Source: CAYWNA01 sp964459305 (GTDB lineage Bacteria > Planctomycetota > Planctomycetia > Pirellulales > Pirellulaceae). From it: a stretch of 58,597 nt of DNA. The position numbers were made by a program, and so were the translations under genes. The stretch lies in the NCBI GenBank assembly GCA_964459305.1, contig CAYWNA010000062.1:1-58597 (forward strand), given 5' to 3'. Of this stretch, positions 27,085 to 35,546 are shown one piece after another. The notes below the pieces were generated by a model that ran no database searches, was not told the origin of the DNA, and saw only the letters and a program-made list of their open reading frames with translations. Positions within the stretch are counted from its first letter, which is position 1. Every line of letters starts with the position of its first letter.

Positions 27085-28050
27085 TCACTCGGTTGACGTT
27101 GTCGGTGCGTCGCCGCCGCGTGGGCTGGACGGCCGTAATGCGGACCAGCGATCACGTTGTGACTCACTCAGAAGCTCCAGAGCCATCTTCTCGATTGCCG
27201 CAAGCTGGGTTCTGACAGAATCGTCGAGCTGATCGGGCGCGTTCAACACCCACGATCCCGATTCCTCACGAAACAGCTCAGAAGATTTCCAGATCTCTCG
27301 AAGTGCGCTTCGCTGCTCGTCAGTGAGTGCCAGCTCGTCGATCACCTCCGGTGATAGTAGAGTTGCCGTGGCGCGCGTCTGGAGGAGTTGCTGAAGCTGT
27401 CGGCGGGTTGGATACCGGCGAGACGGAATCGATCGGCTGGCCGCGTCTGCCTTGGCACGCGCCTTCTGCCAACGCCGCGATGGCGTCTTGGCCGTGTCCG
27501 TTTTCCGGGGCGAACGAGCGGTCGTCTGTCTCGACGAACCGGTCGGAGCCCAGGATGCGACGCGACGATTGCCAAATGACGTGGTCCGTCCCTGCGGTTT
27601 CTCATCCGACCATCCTGGCAACACGGTGGCCGCCCACAAGCCGCCGACGAGCAGGATCACGATTGCCGTCGCAGCCAACAAGGTCGTCGAATCCAGCATT
27701 CCGCCGACGGCTCGCGTTAGACCGGACAGGATGCTTCCTCGCAGTTGACTATCGTCGCCCAGGTCCTCGAGCCGTTGCAGTCCGAGAGTCCGGGAGGACC
27801 CGTCCGAGTCTTGCGTCACGCGGGCCACACGGACTTTGGAGTAACCCGTAGCCGTGCGAAGCAAAAGGGTATCGCCGGCATTGATGGGCCGCGGATCGCC
27901 GATGCGCACGGCAAATCCACCGGCTGATTCATCGACCAATGCGACAGAGACGTCTTGGCGCTTGAACTTCAGGATCGCTTCCTGGCATGCACCTGGCGCA
28001 GCGTATCGAAATGCGTCGCGTTGATCGGCCCCTTTCTTTTGGGAAACCAT
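27085..28050 (-). CDS. PilZ-domain single-pass membrane protein
   Basis: Two ATGs (28056 and 28050) follow GAGGGGTGA; the second has the better spacing. About 321-323 residues. The N-terminal PilZ-like domain has RDAFRYAAPG (Arg-rich switch) and VDESAGG, the D/NxSxxG motif that contacts cyclic di-GMP. One membrane segment spans about 125-146 (LLAATAIVILLVGGLWAATV). The rest is a basic, low-complexity linker followed by a helical domain with LALTDEQRSALREIWKSS, expected outside the cytoplasm. It probably relays cyclic di-GMP to the cell surface; the GGDEF gene is 1.7 kb away. Confidence 0.75.
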   Translation of the reverse strand: MVSQKKGADQRDAFRYAAPGACQEAILKFKRQDVSVALVDESAGGFAVRIGDPRPINAGDTLLLRTATGYSKVRVARVTQDSDGSSRTLGLQRLEDLGDDSQLRGSILSGLTRAVGGMLDSTTLLAATAIVILLVGGLWAATVLPGWSDEKPQGRTTSFGNRRVASWAPTGSSRQTTARSPRKTDTAKTPSRRWQKARAKADAASRSIPSRRYPTRRQLQQLLQTRATATLLSPEVIDELALTDEQRSALREIWKSSELFREESGSWVLNAPDQLDDSVRTQLAAIEKMALELLSESQRDRWSALRPSSPRGGDAPTTSTE

Positions 28051-28238
28051 CGTCATTCACCCCTCATCGCATTGGGCAGCGAGGTCGACCGTTCCAGTCG
28101 TAGCGGTTTTGCAGCCCAACTCGCGGTAGAAAACGCTTCTGCGACTCGTGAAAGTAGAACCGTACGCGCAAGTATAGGTCACGCACGTGGGCAAGGCCGG
28201 TTGATGTCTCGACATCGGGGGGGCGGCTGTTATACAAT

Positions 28239-28354
28239 CCGCGGACAAGTCTGACCTGTAGCCGAACTCGCCAGAGTTTGGTTTTTCCCTACGCAGACCA
28301 AAGTCTGGCGACTTCGGCTACATGCGGAAATGTGTCAACCCTGGCCGCGGGTGG
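28239..28354 (-). repeat. 116-bp hairpin repeat, copy F (inverted)
   Basis: Third copy, inverted relative to D and E and identical in length to D (116 bp); hairpin at 28258-28321. It lies in the 430-bp space upstream of the pectate-lyase-superfamily gene. A shared TACA on both flanks is too short to prove a target duplication. Nothing else is recognised in this space. Confidence 0.85.
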
Positions 28355-28478
28355 TACATGATGCCGTCATGCCGACGGACGAGCGAATCGACGACGAAGC
28401 GAAGGAAACAACGGGCGTCCTGGGGCCTTCGCACGGCGGGTTTGCGATTCGGCCGTGCATGAAACTTGGGTGTGCCGA

Positions 28479-30287
28479 ATGATGAAATCACGCAAGTCCT
28501 CGAAACAACTCATCACTCGCCGCGAAGCGATGGCAGCAGGTGGGGCAGTCGCGTTGTTCGCCTCCGAGGGCAACAGCGCGGTCGCTCGCCCCGCGGAAGA
28601 CAAGCTGGGGGAGATTGTGAGCGTTCGGGACTTCGGCGCGATCGGGGATGGTGTCGTGGATGACACGGCGGCGATTCAGACTGCGCTGAATGCTGCAAAA
28701 GGCGCGGACGGCACCGCGGTCGGTCGAGCGGTGTTTTCCCTGTATCTTCCGAGCGTGCCGGGAGGTTTTTATAGGGTGACCGACACGCTGGTGATCGACG
28801 GCACTCACGGACTTGTCATCTACGGCGATGGCGCCCTCACCGAACGCGGAGATCAAAATGCGACGATCCGGTGGTACGGGTCCGCTTCCAAACCGGTGTT
28901 TCAGGTAAAAGGCGGGACCGGAATTCCGTCCAACCCGAATTTCTACATTGCGTTCCGCGACTTGACGATATCGGGTTGTCCGACGTCTTTACCTCGCGAG
29001 GGCGAGCTGCCGGCGACGATCGCGCTTTCGGGAATTCATTTCGGCACCCTCGACGGCCAGAACGACAACACGCTTTGCCGTCGAGCCGTCGTGGAAAACG
29101 TACAGATATCGAATTGCCGATTCGGCATCCGGTCTGGCAATCCCGATGGGAAGAATACAGATCACGCGACCATCTTGATCACCGGTTGCGTAATTCACAA
29201 CAACGCGCAGGCCGGCATCTATTGGGGCACAGGCAATGCACTAGCCAACGTCATCTCCTGCGATGTGGTTGGAAACGGCTGGGCCGGCGCTTCATTCCCC
29301 GTCGATGCTTACTCTCGACAAATCGGAGCAAACATCCATGTAGAATCCGGGTACATGGACATCGTTAGCCTGACCAGCGCGGGCAAACCGACCGACGCGG
29401 ACATCTACCAGTCGTCCGGCCGCGTCTCGATCATCAATGCCTGGTCGGATGTGCATGGATACTTCTTCTATCAAGCAAGCGCTTCGCCCAGCGGCCGAGC
29501 CTATCATGTTGGACAGATCACGGGAGTTCGCCACTATGAGGGCTCCATGGACGCGACGAATACTCCGAACTCGATGCGCATCGTGGCGCCTGGCACGTTC
29601 GTGTCCAGTTGCATGGTGTACGGCAATATCGAAGTGGCATCCGGTCTTGGCGGTCGGCCTGTTTTCGCTGGAATCAACTTCATCCACCCCGAGGCCACGT
29701 ACACCGGATCGGGTGTTGACACGCAACGCAGCCTGACCGTGCTTGGCAATGCGGGAAACTTGGCTCAGGTTCTTCTCGGCGGCGCAAACCCCGGCGTGCC
29801 GTTGGCGCATAGGGGAAAGGCCACACCGCAGATTCTCAGCATGGGCGACAATCCATGTCTATTCCAGGTTCTCGACGCCTCTTCTTCAGGTTCCGGGTTG
29901 TCTTTCCACGCAAGAACGGACGATGCCAACGGAAACCACTCGTTGCTGATGAATGGCTACTTCACCGCAACGGGAGTCCAACCTCTGCAAACGGACAAGA
30001 TGGTGTGGTTGCTCCAATTGGGAGGCTCGCAAGGTTTGCAAATATCGGGCTTCGATCCGGCGGGTTCATCCGACGAAATCCCGTTCGGGTCTTTCGTCGA
30101 CTTCGGTGGTTTCAAAGTCGCGCCGCTCAGCGGCCATCGAAACGAAGTCGCTCTTCAGCCGCCCGCAAGAAGCAGCCCGCCGAGCTTTCAATCCGGCGAT
30201 TACTGGATCGGCAGCCTGTACTACGACACCACCGCCAACAAACTGCGCGTTAACACGGGCGGCTCGACGTGGGTGGATCTTCATTAG
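28479..30287 (+). CDS. Tat-type exported pectate-lyase-superfamily beta-helix protein
   Basis: About 602 residues. ATG 28479 or 28482 is preferred over 28455, since the signal MMKSRKSSKQLITRREAMAA with its twin arginines and hydrophobic tail then leads the protein. Ribosome-binding site weak. VRDFGAIGDGVVDDTAAIQT is the classic start of pectate-lyase-superfamily right-handed beta-helices, and the following ~250 residues show helix-turn patterns (ILITGCVIHNNAQAGIYWG). The last ~35 residues (YWIGSLYYDTTANKLRVNTG) resemble the C-terminus of phage-type tail or depolymerase proteins. Probably binds or cleaves a surface polysaccharide. Confidence 0.75.
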   Translation: MMKSRKSSKQLITRREAMAAGGAVALFASEGNSAVARPAEDKLGEIVSVRDFGAIGDGVVDDTAAIQTALNAAKGADGTAVGRAVFSLYLPSVPGGFYRVTDTLVIDGTHGLVIYGDGALTERGDQNATIRWYGSASKPVFQVKGGTGIPSNPNFYIAFRDLTISGCPTSLPREGELPATIALSGIHFGTLDGQNDNTLCRRAVVENVQISNCRFGIRSGNPDGKNTDHATILITGCVIHNNAQAGIYWGTGNALANVISCDVVGNGWAGASFPVDAYSRQIGANIHVESGYMDIVSLTSAGKPTDADIYQSSGRVSIINAWSDVHGYFFYQASASPSGRAYHVGQITGVRHYEGSMDATNTPNSMRIVAPGTFVSSCMVYGNIEVASGLGGRPVFAGINFIHPEATYTGSGVDTQRSLTVLGNAGNLAQVLLGGANPGVPLAHRGKATPQILSMGDNPCLFQVLDASSSGSGLSFHARTDDANGNHSLLMNGYFTATGVQPLQTDKMVWLLQLGGSQGLQISGFDPAGSSDEIPFGSFVDFGGFKVAPLSGHRNEVALQPPARSSPPSFQSGDYWIGSLYYDTTANKLRVNTGGSTWVDLH

Positions 30288-30323
30288 GGGATAGACCATC
30301 GACGCCGCCTGCTAGGCGATGAA

Positions 30324-30998
30324 CAGATTTGCAGTCCTTGGCGTACTGCATCACTTGGCGCCAGAACGCGATCTTCTCCTCGATGGTCATCTCCTTAAGC
30401 GTTTCGACGTTGTTCAGAATCTCAGGGCTGTCGAATCCGATGCCGTTGCCGGAATAATACTCTTCCCATTGAACCGTCGACCTCTTCACATCCGCCAAAG
30501 CCACCTCGGGATAGTCCGGCACTCGGACCAGGGACGGAAACGGATGGAGACTCCACAGGGAGACGAAGTTGTATCGATGGCGAGCCAAGTTATCGATGTA
30601 GTCTCTCCAGAAGTCGAAATTCCACATCTCGATAATGTTCTTCTGCGCGGCATCACAAACATCGGTATCTCGGCCTTCATCTTGTCCGGCCGCGTTTTTC
30701 CTTCTGCCTGCATCCGTCTTGCGACTTCTGCATTCGATCGCACGGAAAGAACGATACAAACGCCGTCACCGGCGTCATTCAGTCGGGCAAGACCGGTTTG
30801 TTTTACACGATGCCCTTTTCCTCGCAGTGCCTCTCGAATCTCCGTCGAGGCAAACTCTACCGTCGGACTCTCGTCATCCACGGCGAGGTTAACCTCTTCG
30901 GCATGAAGACCGGAGACAGCAAGCAACCAACATAGAAGACAATTCGTACAAAGGCGGATTCCCGTCATCGGGAATGTACTGGCTGAGGCCCCTCTCAT
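30324..30998 (-). pseudogene. Decayed TIM-barrel glycosidase gene (alpha-glucuronidase-like N-terminal domain)
   Basis: ATG 30998 follows AAGGGAAAA. The first frame encodes a signal peptide and a domain like the N-terminal part of alpha-glucuronidase-type glycosidases (VNLAVDDESPTVEFASTEIR, VCIVLSVRSNAE). Between about 30690 and 30640 coding shifts to another frame: EMWNFDFWRDYIDNLARHRY, FVSLWSLHPFPSLVRVPDYP, MTIEEKIAFWRQVMQYAKD. This is the first part of a TIM barrel. Coding similarity stops near 30330, where most of the barrel should follow. An internal deletion with frameshift and a 3' truncation are inferred. Confidence 0.75.
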
Positions 30999-31066
30999 GA
31001 TCTTTTCCCTTCAGCACAATGGTATAAATCGTAATCTCGATTCATGTGAACCGGATCTGAATTACA

Positions 31067-31198
31067 TGAGGGTGTCCGGGAATTGGGAGGGCGAAGCTCC
31101 TGCTGAGCCTGCTTTCTGGCACTAACACTCGGCTCGGCGGGAGCCTCGCCCTCCCGAAAACCGTGGATCCTGGCATGTCGAATTCCCGGACACCCTCA
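31067..31198 (-). mobile_element. 132-bp MITE-like element, copy C, with 6-bp target duplication
   Basis: Third copy, inverted relative to A and B and again exactly 132 bp. Its terminal inverted repeats TGAGGGTGTCCGGGAATT match 18/18. Perfect direct repeats ATTACA flank it at 31061-31066 and 31199-31204. It lies between the decayed glycosidase gene and the DUF1080 gene. The remaining ~280 bp to the DUF1080 start hold no gene and probably the operon promoter. Confidence 0.9.
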
Positions 31199-31485
31199 AT
31201 TACATCGCAAGCAGGCGACCGGACTGCAGATCCATACGATCAAACAGCGAGGTTTCGTTCTGCGGAACGATTAGACTAGCGGTCGACGATCCGTTATGCA
31301 ATCACCGGGCGGTAGCAGTTGCGTTTCACTGGAAGCTCTTGTTGAGGACCCTGGCGAGTGCCATGGGAGCGAGCCCCTGCGTCTGCTGGCGTTTGACGCC
31401 AATTTGCTGCGTCCCGCCGTGCGCTGTGTTATCATACGGCGGGGAAACGCAAGAAAGAATGCAACACTCACCAAGGAAACACACT

Positions 31486-32241
31486 ATGCCGAGTCTACAA
31501 AGGTTCGTCGCGCTGGCGGTGCTGGTTGTCGTCGTGGGGTGGTCGTTCACGACTGTGAGCCAAGGGATAGGTGCCGAGCTATCGAAGGCAGCGGCAAATA
31601 CGTTGTCCGAAAAGGAGAAAGCGGACGGGTGGAAGCTGTTGTTCGACGGCAAGACCACCAAGGGTTGGCGGGGATACAAGATGGAAAAGATGCCTCCGGG
31701 TTGGAAGGCCGATGGTGCGTTTGTTCGTGTGAAGGGCGGAGCGGGTGGTAAAGGGGCTGGTGGCGGGGATGACATCATTACCGTGGATCAGTACGACAAC
31801 TTCGAACTTTCGCTGCAATGGAAAATCGTGTCCGGCGGTAACAGTGGAATTCTGTTCCGAGTCACCGAGAATGCCGTCACGTCTTGGTACGTCGCGCCGG
31901 AAATGCAGGTGCTCGACAATTCCCGACACCCTCGGCGAGACAAGCGGCAGTTGGCTGGTGCTTGTTATGACTTGTACGCGCCGGCGAAAGATGTGACGAA
32001 CGAAATCGGCCAGTGGAATACGGTGCGCATCGTTGCCGATGGGAATCACATTGAACACTGGCTCAACGGCGTCAAGCTGCTCGAATACGAAATCGGCAGC
32101 GAGGACTGGAACAAGCGAGTGGCCGGTAGCAAGTTCAAGAACAAACCAAATTTTGCCAAAGCCACCAAAGGCCACATCTGCCTTCAGGATCACTCCGACC
32201 GTATCGAATACCGCAACATCAGAATCCGTCCGCTCCGCTAG
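31486..32241 (+). CDS. DUF1080 (3-keto-disaccharide hydrolase family) secreted protein
   Basis: ATG 31486 (AAGGAAA upstream) gives a 251-residue protein with a signal peptide (VALAVLVVVVGWSFTTVS). DUF1080 hallmarks are GWKLLFDGKTTKGWRGYKM, WKADGAFVRV, NFELSLQWKIVSGGNSGILF, EMQVLDN, IGQWNTVRIVADGNHIEHWL and GHICLQDH. The fold is a concanavalin-like jelly roll; some members hydrolyse 3-keto-glycosides. It is the first gene of a six-gene plus-strand run to 41294. Confidence 0.9.
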   Translation: MPSLQRFVALAVLVVVVGWSFTTVSQGIGAELSKAAANTLSEKEKADGWKLLFDGKTTKGWRGYKMEKMPPGWKADGAFVRVKGGAGGKGAGGGDDIITVDQYDNFELSLQWKIVSGGNSGILFRVTENAVTSWYVAPEMQVLDNSRHPRRDKRQLAGACYDLYAPAKDVTNEIGQWNTVRIVADGNHIEHWLNGVKLLEYEIGSEDWNKRVAGSKFKNKPNFAKATKGHICLQDHSDRIEYRNIRIRPLR

Positions 32242-32377
32242 AATTGGCCGTGTTTTGCAGCCAATATTGGCGTCCGAGCAGAACTTTTGACGGGTTCTTG
32301 GGTTGAATGTTGTTACAAGCCGCATTCACTCGGATGCGTCTAGGCTGAAACACGCACGTATTGGCTGGGCTGGAAAT

Positions 32378-33964
32378 ATGAAGATATCCTTGGTTTTCGT
32401 GGCTTTCCTGATGACGGCCCCGGCTGGTATGGGTGCGGAAGAAACGCTCGATCTGACTTTTGAAAGCCGCGCCGATCTGACTTCCCAAGGTCGAATCGAC
32501 GAGTTGGTCTTCGGCAAACTGAAGGAGTTGGAGATTCAACCGGCCAGGATGTGCTCGGACGAGGTGTTTGTCCGGCGCGTCTACCTCGACGTGATCGGCA
32601 CGTTGCCCACGGCCCAAGAGGCTAGGCAGTTCCTGGCGGACCAGGATTCGAACAAACGCAGCAATCTTGTAGATCGCCTGCTTGAGCGAGAGGAATTCAC
32701 GGACTACTGGGCAATGAAGTGGAGCGATCTGCTGCGGGTCAAGGCGGAATTCCCCATCAATCTATGGCCCAACGCGGTGCAGGCGTACCATCGGTGGATT
32801 CGGACACGCATCGAAGAGAACATGCCGTATGACCGTTTCGTCCGCGAGGTGCTTACCGCCAGCGGCAGCAATTTCCGCGATCCACAGGTCAACTTCTATC
32901 GCGCCATCCAAAGCAGGGAACCGCAGGCTACTGCCCAAGCGGTGGCGCTGACTTTCATGGGGGCGCGCGCGGAGAATTGGCCGGAAGACCGCTTGGCGGG
33001 AATGGCGGTTTTCTTCTCGCAGGTTGGGTACAAAACGACGGCGGAATGGAAGGAGCAAGTTGTCTTCTTCGATTCGTTCAAGACCGCCACGGACGCTGCT
33101 GACGGCGTGCCGGGGACCGCTGTCTTTCCGGACGGGGCCCAGGTGCGGTTGTCGCCGGACAGAGATCCTCGCGAGGTTTTCGCCGATTGGCTGATCGCGC
33201 CGGAAAATCCATGGTTTGCCCGTAACATCGTGAACCGCATTTGGCACTGGCTTCTGGGACGCGGCATCATTCATGAGCCGGATGACATTCGGCCGGACAA
33301 TTCCCCGAACAATCCCGAAGTGCTAGCGTACCTGGAGCGAGAATTGATCGTGGGCCGGTACGACTTGCGGCACATCTACCGATTAATTTTGAACTCGAAA
33401 ACCTACCAACTTTCCTCCATTCCCAGAACCGATCACGCGGAAGCCGAGGCGCATTTTGCATACTATCCGCTGCGCCGGCTGGATGCGGAGGTGCTGATTG
33501 ATGCACTGTGCCAGATCACCGGCACGACGGAAGAGTACACAAGTCCCATCCCGGAACCTTTCACCTTCATCCCGGACGATCAACGCTCGATTGCCTTGGC
33601 GGATGGCAGTATCACCAGCCCCTTTCTCGAAATGTTCGGCCGACCGGCACGCGATACGGGCTTCGTGTCGGAACGCAACAATCGGTCTACGGCCGCCCAA
33701 CGGCTGCACATGCTGAATTCGAGCCATATCCGCCTCAAGATTGAACAGAGCCAAAAGCTCCGGACGATGTTTGTGTCTTCCAGACGCAACCCGCTAAGAG
33801 CTGTAACAGATCTGTACCTCACGATTCTCTCGCGTCCGCCAACCGAAGACGAGCTGAAGATCTTGCGGAACTACTCCGAGTCGGGCGACGTGATCGGGCG
33901 GGAGTTTGTGGTTGATCTGACATGGGCTTTGGTCAATATCATGGAATTCCTTTATCGGCATTAG
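32378..33964 (+). CDS. DUF1549/DUF1553 (PSCyt2-PSD1) protein
   Basis: 528 residues from ATG 32378, with a signal peptide (VFVAFLMTAPAGMGAEE). The DUF1549 domain spans roughly 35-230 (VFVRRVYLDVIGTLPTAQEA, NLVDRLLEREEFTDYWAMKW) and DUF1553 (PSD1) roughly 270-510 (WFARNIVNRIWHWLLGRGII, YELRHIY-type motif YDLRHIYRLILNSKTYQLS). The CxxCH haem motif often found in the related planctomycete proteins is absent. The function of the family is unknown; it nearly always precedes a DUF1501 gene, as here. Confidence 0.9.
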   Translation: MKISLVFVAFLMTAPAGMGAEETLDLTFESRADLTSQGRIDELVFGKLKELEIQPARMCSDEVFVRRVYLDVIGTLPTAQEARQFLADQDSNKRSNLVDRLLEREEFTDYWAMKWSDLLRVKAEFPINLWPNAVQAYHRWIRTRIEENMPYDRFVREVLTASGSNFRDPQVNFYRAIQSREPQATAQAVALTFMGARAENWPEDRLAGMAVFFSQVGYKTTAEWKEQVVFFDSFKTATDAADGVPGTAVFPDGAQVRLSPDRDPREVFADWLIAPENPWFARNIVNRIWHWLLGRGIIHEPDDIRPDNSPNNPEVLAYLERELIVGRYDLRHIYRLILNSKTYQLSSIPRTDHAEAEAHFAYYPLRRLDAEVLIDALCQITGTTEEYTSPIPEPFTFIPDDQRSIALADGSITSPFLEMFGRPARDTGFVSERNNRSTAAQRLHMLNSSHIRLKIEQSQKLRTMFVSSRRNPLRAVTDLYLTILSRPPTEDELKILRNYSESGDVIGREFVVDLTWALVNIMEFLYRH

Positions 33965-33968
33965 GAAG

Positions 33969-34006
33969 AAATTCGAAATCCGAAACAAATTCAAATACCG
34001 AAATCC
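33969..34006 (+). repeat. AT-rich tandem repeat between DUF1549 and DUF1501 genes
   Basis: Two adjacent units of about 18-20 bases, AAATTCGAAATCCGAAAC and AAATTCAAATACCGAAATCC, lie in the 125-bp operon gap. The block is markedly richer in A and T than its surroundings. I recall longer versions of this string between planctomycete genes. It has no coding potential. Confidence 0.55.
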
Positions 34007-34089
34007 AAATGGCCAAAACTGTGGCCCTGTAACATCGCGAGTGGCCGGGGCACGTGGGATTGCTTGTCCTCCAGCAGCAAGGGGAAAAA

Positions 34090-35469
34090 ATGAGCACAGA
34101 ATATCCGTTGATTGCCGCAACGTTGAACGATAGCGAAGTCGATCGAGGCGCGCCGATCGATCGGCGTCAGGCGATGCGCCGCGGATTACTGGGCGCGACC
34201 GGCTTGCTGATGGCCGACCGTCTGGCCGCGCCCGCCGCAGCCATCCCGCAACCGTCGATGCCGAAAGCCAAGGCCGTGATCCAGATTTGGATGTGGGGCG
34301 GCCCGTCGCATTTGGACACCTTTGATCCCAAACCGGAGGCTGGCTACGACTACTGCGGTCCGCTGGCCAAACCGATTGCGACCAATGTGGATGGAATCAT
34401 GATCGGTGAGCTGCTTCCCGAGTTGGCGAAGCAGGCGGACAAGTATTCCATTATCCGCAGCATGACTCACGAAGTGAACGCCCATGAAACGGCGTCCTAC
34501 ATGGTTCAGACCGGACGGAAATCCGGCGACGGAATCGTGTATCCATGCGCTGGTGCGGTGGTTTCGAAATTCAAGGGCTATGACGCGGGATACAAAGGAC
34601 TCATTCCACCTTACATTGTGCTGACCCAGCCGCAGGGGCGGTTTTCCGAGGCGGGTTTCTTGGGATCGCGACACAAGCCTTTCGCCACGGGCGGCGACCC
34701 GGGCCAGCAACGGTTCGCCGTCGAGGGCATCGTCGCGGAAGGTATTTCCGAAAAGCGTCAGCGCAATCGACGATATTTGCTTCACAGGCTGAATACGCTC
34801 AAGCACGCTATGAAGGGCGATCCACGTGTCGAGACTTTGGAGCAATCCGAGCAGCAGGCGTATGACATGATTCTCGGCGACGGTGCCAAGGTCTTCGATC
34901 TTTCGGAAGAAGAGGACACCTTGCGAGAACGGTATGGGCGCAACACCTTCGGACAATCGTGCTTGGTGGCGCGGCGGCTGGTCGAGCGCGGCGTGCGTTT
35001 CGTTACCATTAACTACAAAGGATGGGATTCGCACAAACAGCATTTCCAGACGATGCGACGAAAACTACCGGAGATGGACAGAGGCATGGCGACGCTGCTG
35101 AAGGATTTGTCCGACCACGGGCTGCTGAACGACACCATCGTCTGGTGGAGCGGCGAGTTCGGCAGAACACCGAAGGTTCAGTGGGAGCCGCCATGGAATG
35201 GCGGACGCGGCCACTACGGCCGGGTCTTTTCGGCCGTGGTCGCCGGCGGCGGCTTCAAGGGTGGTTGCGTGGTGGGAGCGTCCGACGCGAAAGGGGCGAC
35301 GGTCAAGGAACGGCCCGTCTACCCGTGGGACCTGATCGGCAGCATGTATGAATTGCTTGGCATCGATCCGGAAGCCACGCTGCGTCATCCTCAAGGACAG
35401 CTCGTCCGCGTCACCCCGTCCGCCGAGGATGGGGTGGAGATAGGCGGACGGTTGAAAGAGATCATGTGA
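34090..35469 (+). CDS. DUF1501 Tat-exported protein (sulfatase-like fold)
   Basis: 459 residues from ATG 34090 (AAGGGG upstream). RRQAMRRGLLGATGLLMADR is a twin-arginine signal near residues 25-45. DUF1501 hallmarks are VIQIWMWGGPSHLDTFDPKP, SIIRSMTHEVNAHETASYMV, GQSCLVARRLVERGVRFV, TINYKGWDSHKQH, WWSGEFGRTPKVQ and GRGHYGRVFSAVVAGGGFKG. The family has an alkaline-phosphatase/sulfatase-like core, but its reaction is not established. It forms the conserved pair with the DUF1549/1553 gene upstream and precedes the PPC gene. Confidence 0.92.
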   Translation: MSTEYPLIAATLNDSEVDRGAPIDRRQAMRRGLLGATGLLMADRLAAPAAAIPQPSMPKAKAVIQIWMWGGPSHLDTFDPKPEAGYDYCGPLAKPIATNVDGIMIGELLPELAKQADKYSIIRSMTHEVNAHETASYMVQTGRKSGDGIVYPCAGAVVSKFKGYDAGYKGLIPPYIVLTQPQGRFSEAGFLGSRHKPFATGGDPGQQRFAVEGIVAEGISEKRQRNRRYLLHRLNTLKHAMKGDPRVETLEQSEQQAYDMILGDGAKVFDLSEEEDTLRERYGRNTFGQSCLVARRLVERGVRFVTINYKGWDSHKQHFQTMRRKLPEMDRGMATLLKDLSDHGLLNDTIVWWSGEFGRTPKVQWEPPWNGGRGHYGRVFSAVVAGGGFKGGCVVGASDAKGATVKERPVYPWDLIGSMYELLGIDPEATLRHPQGQLVRVTPSAEDGVEIGGRLKEIM

Positions 35470-35546
35470 AGATGCGGATGCTGGTAGCTGGATACCGGAT
35501 GCTGAATGCTAGCAACTGTTGGCGGCGCGGCCGCATGGAGCATGCG

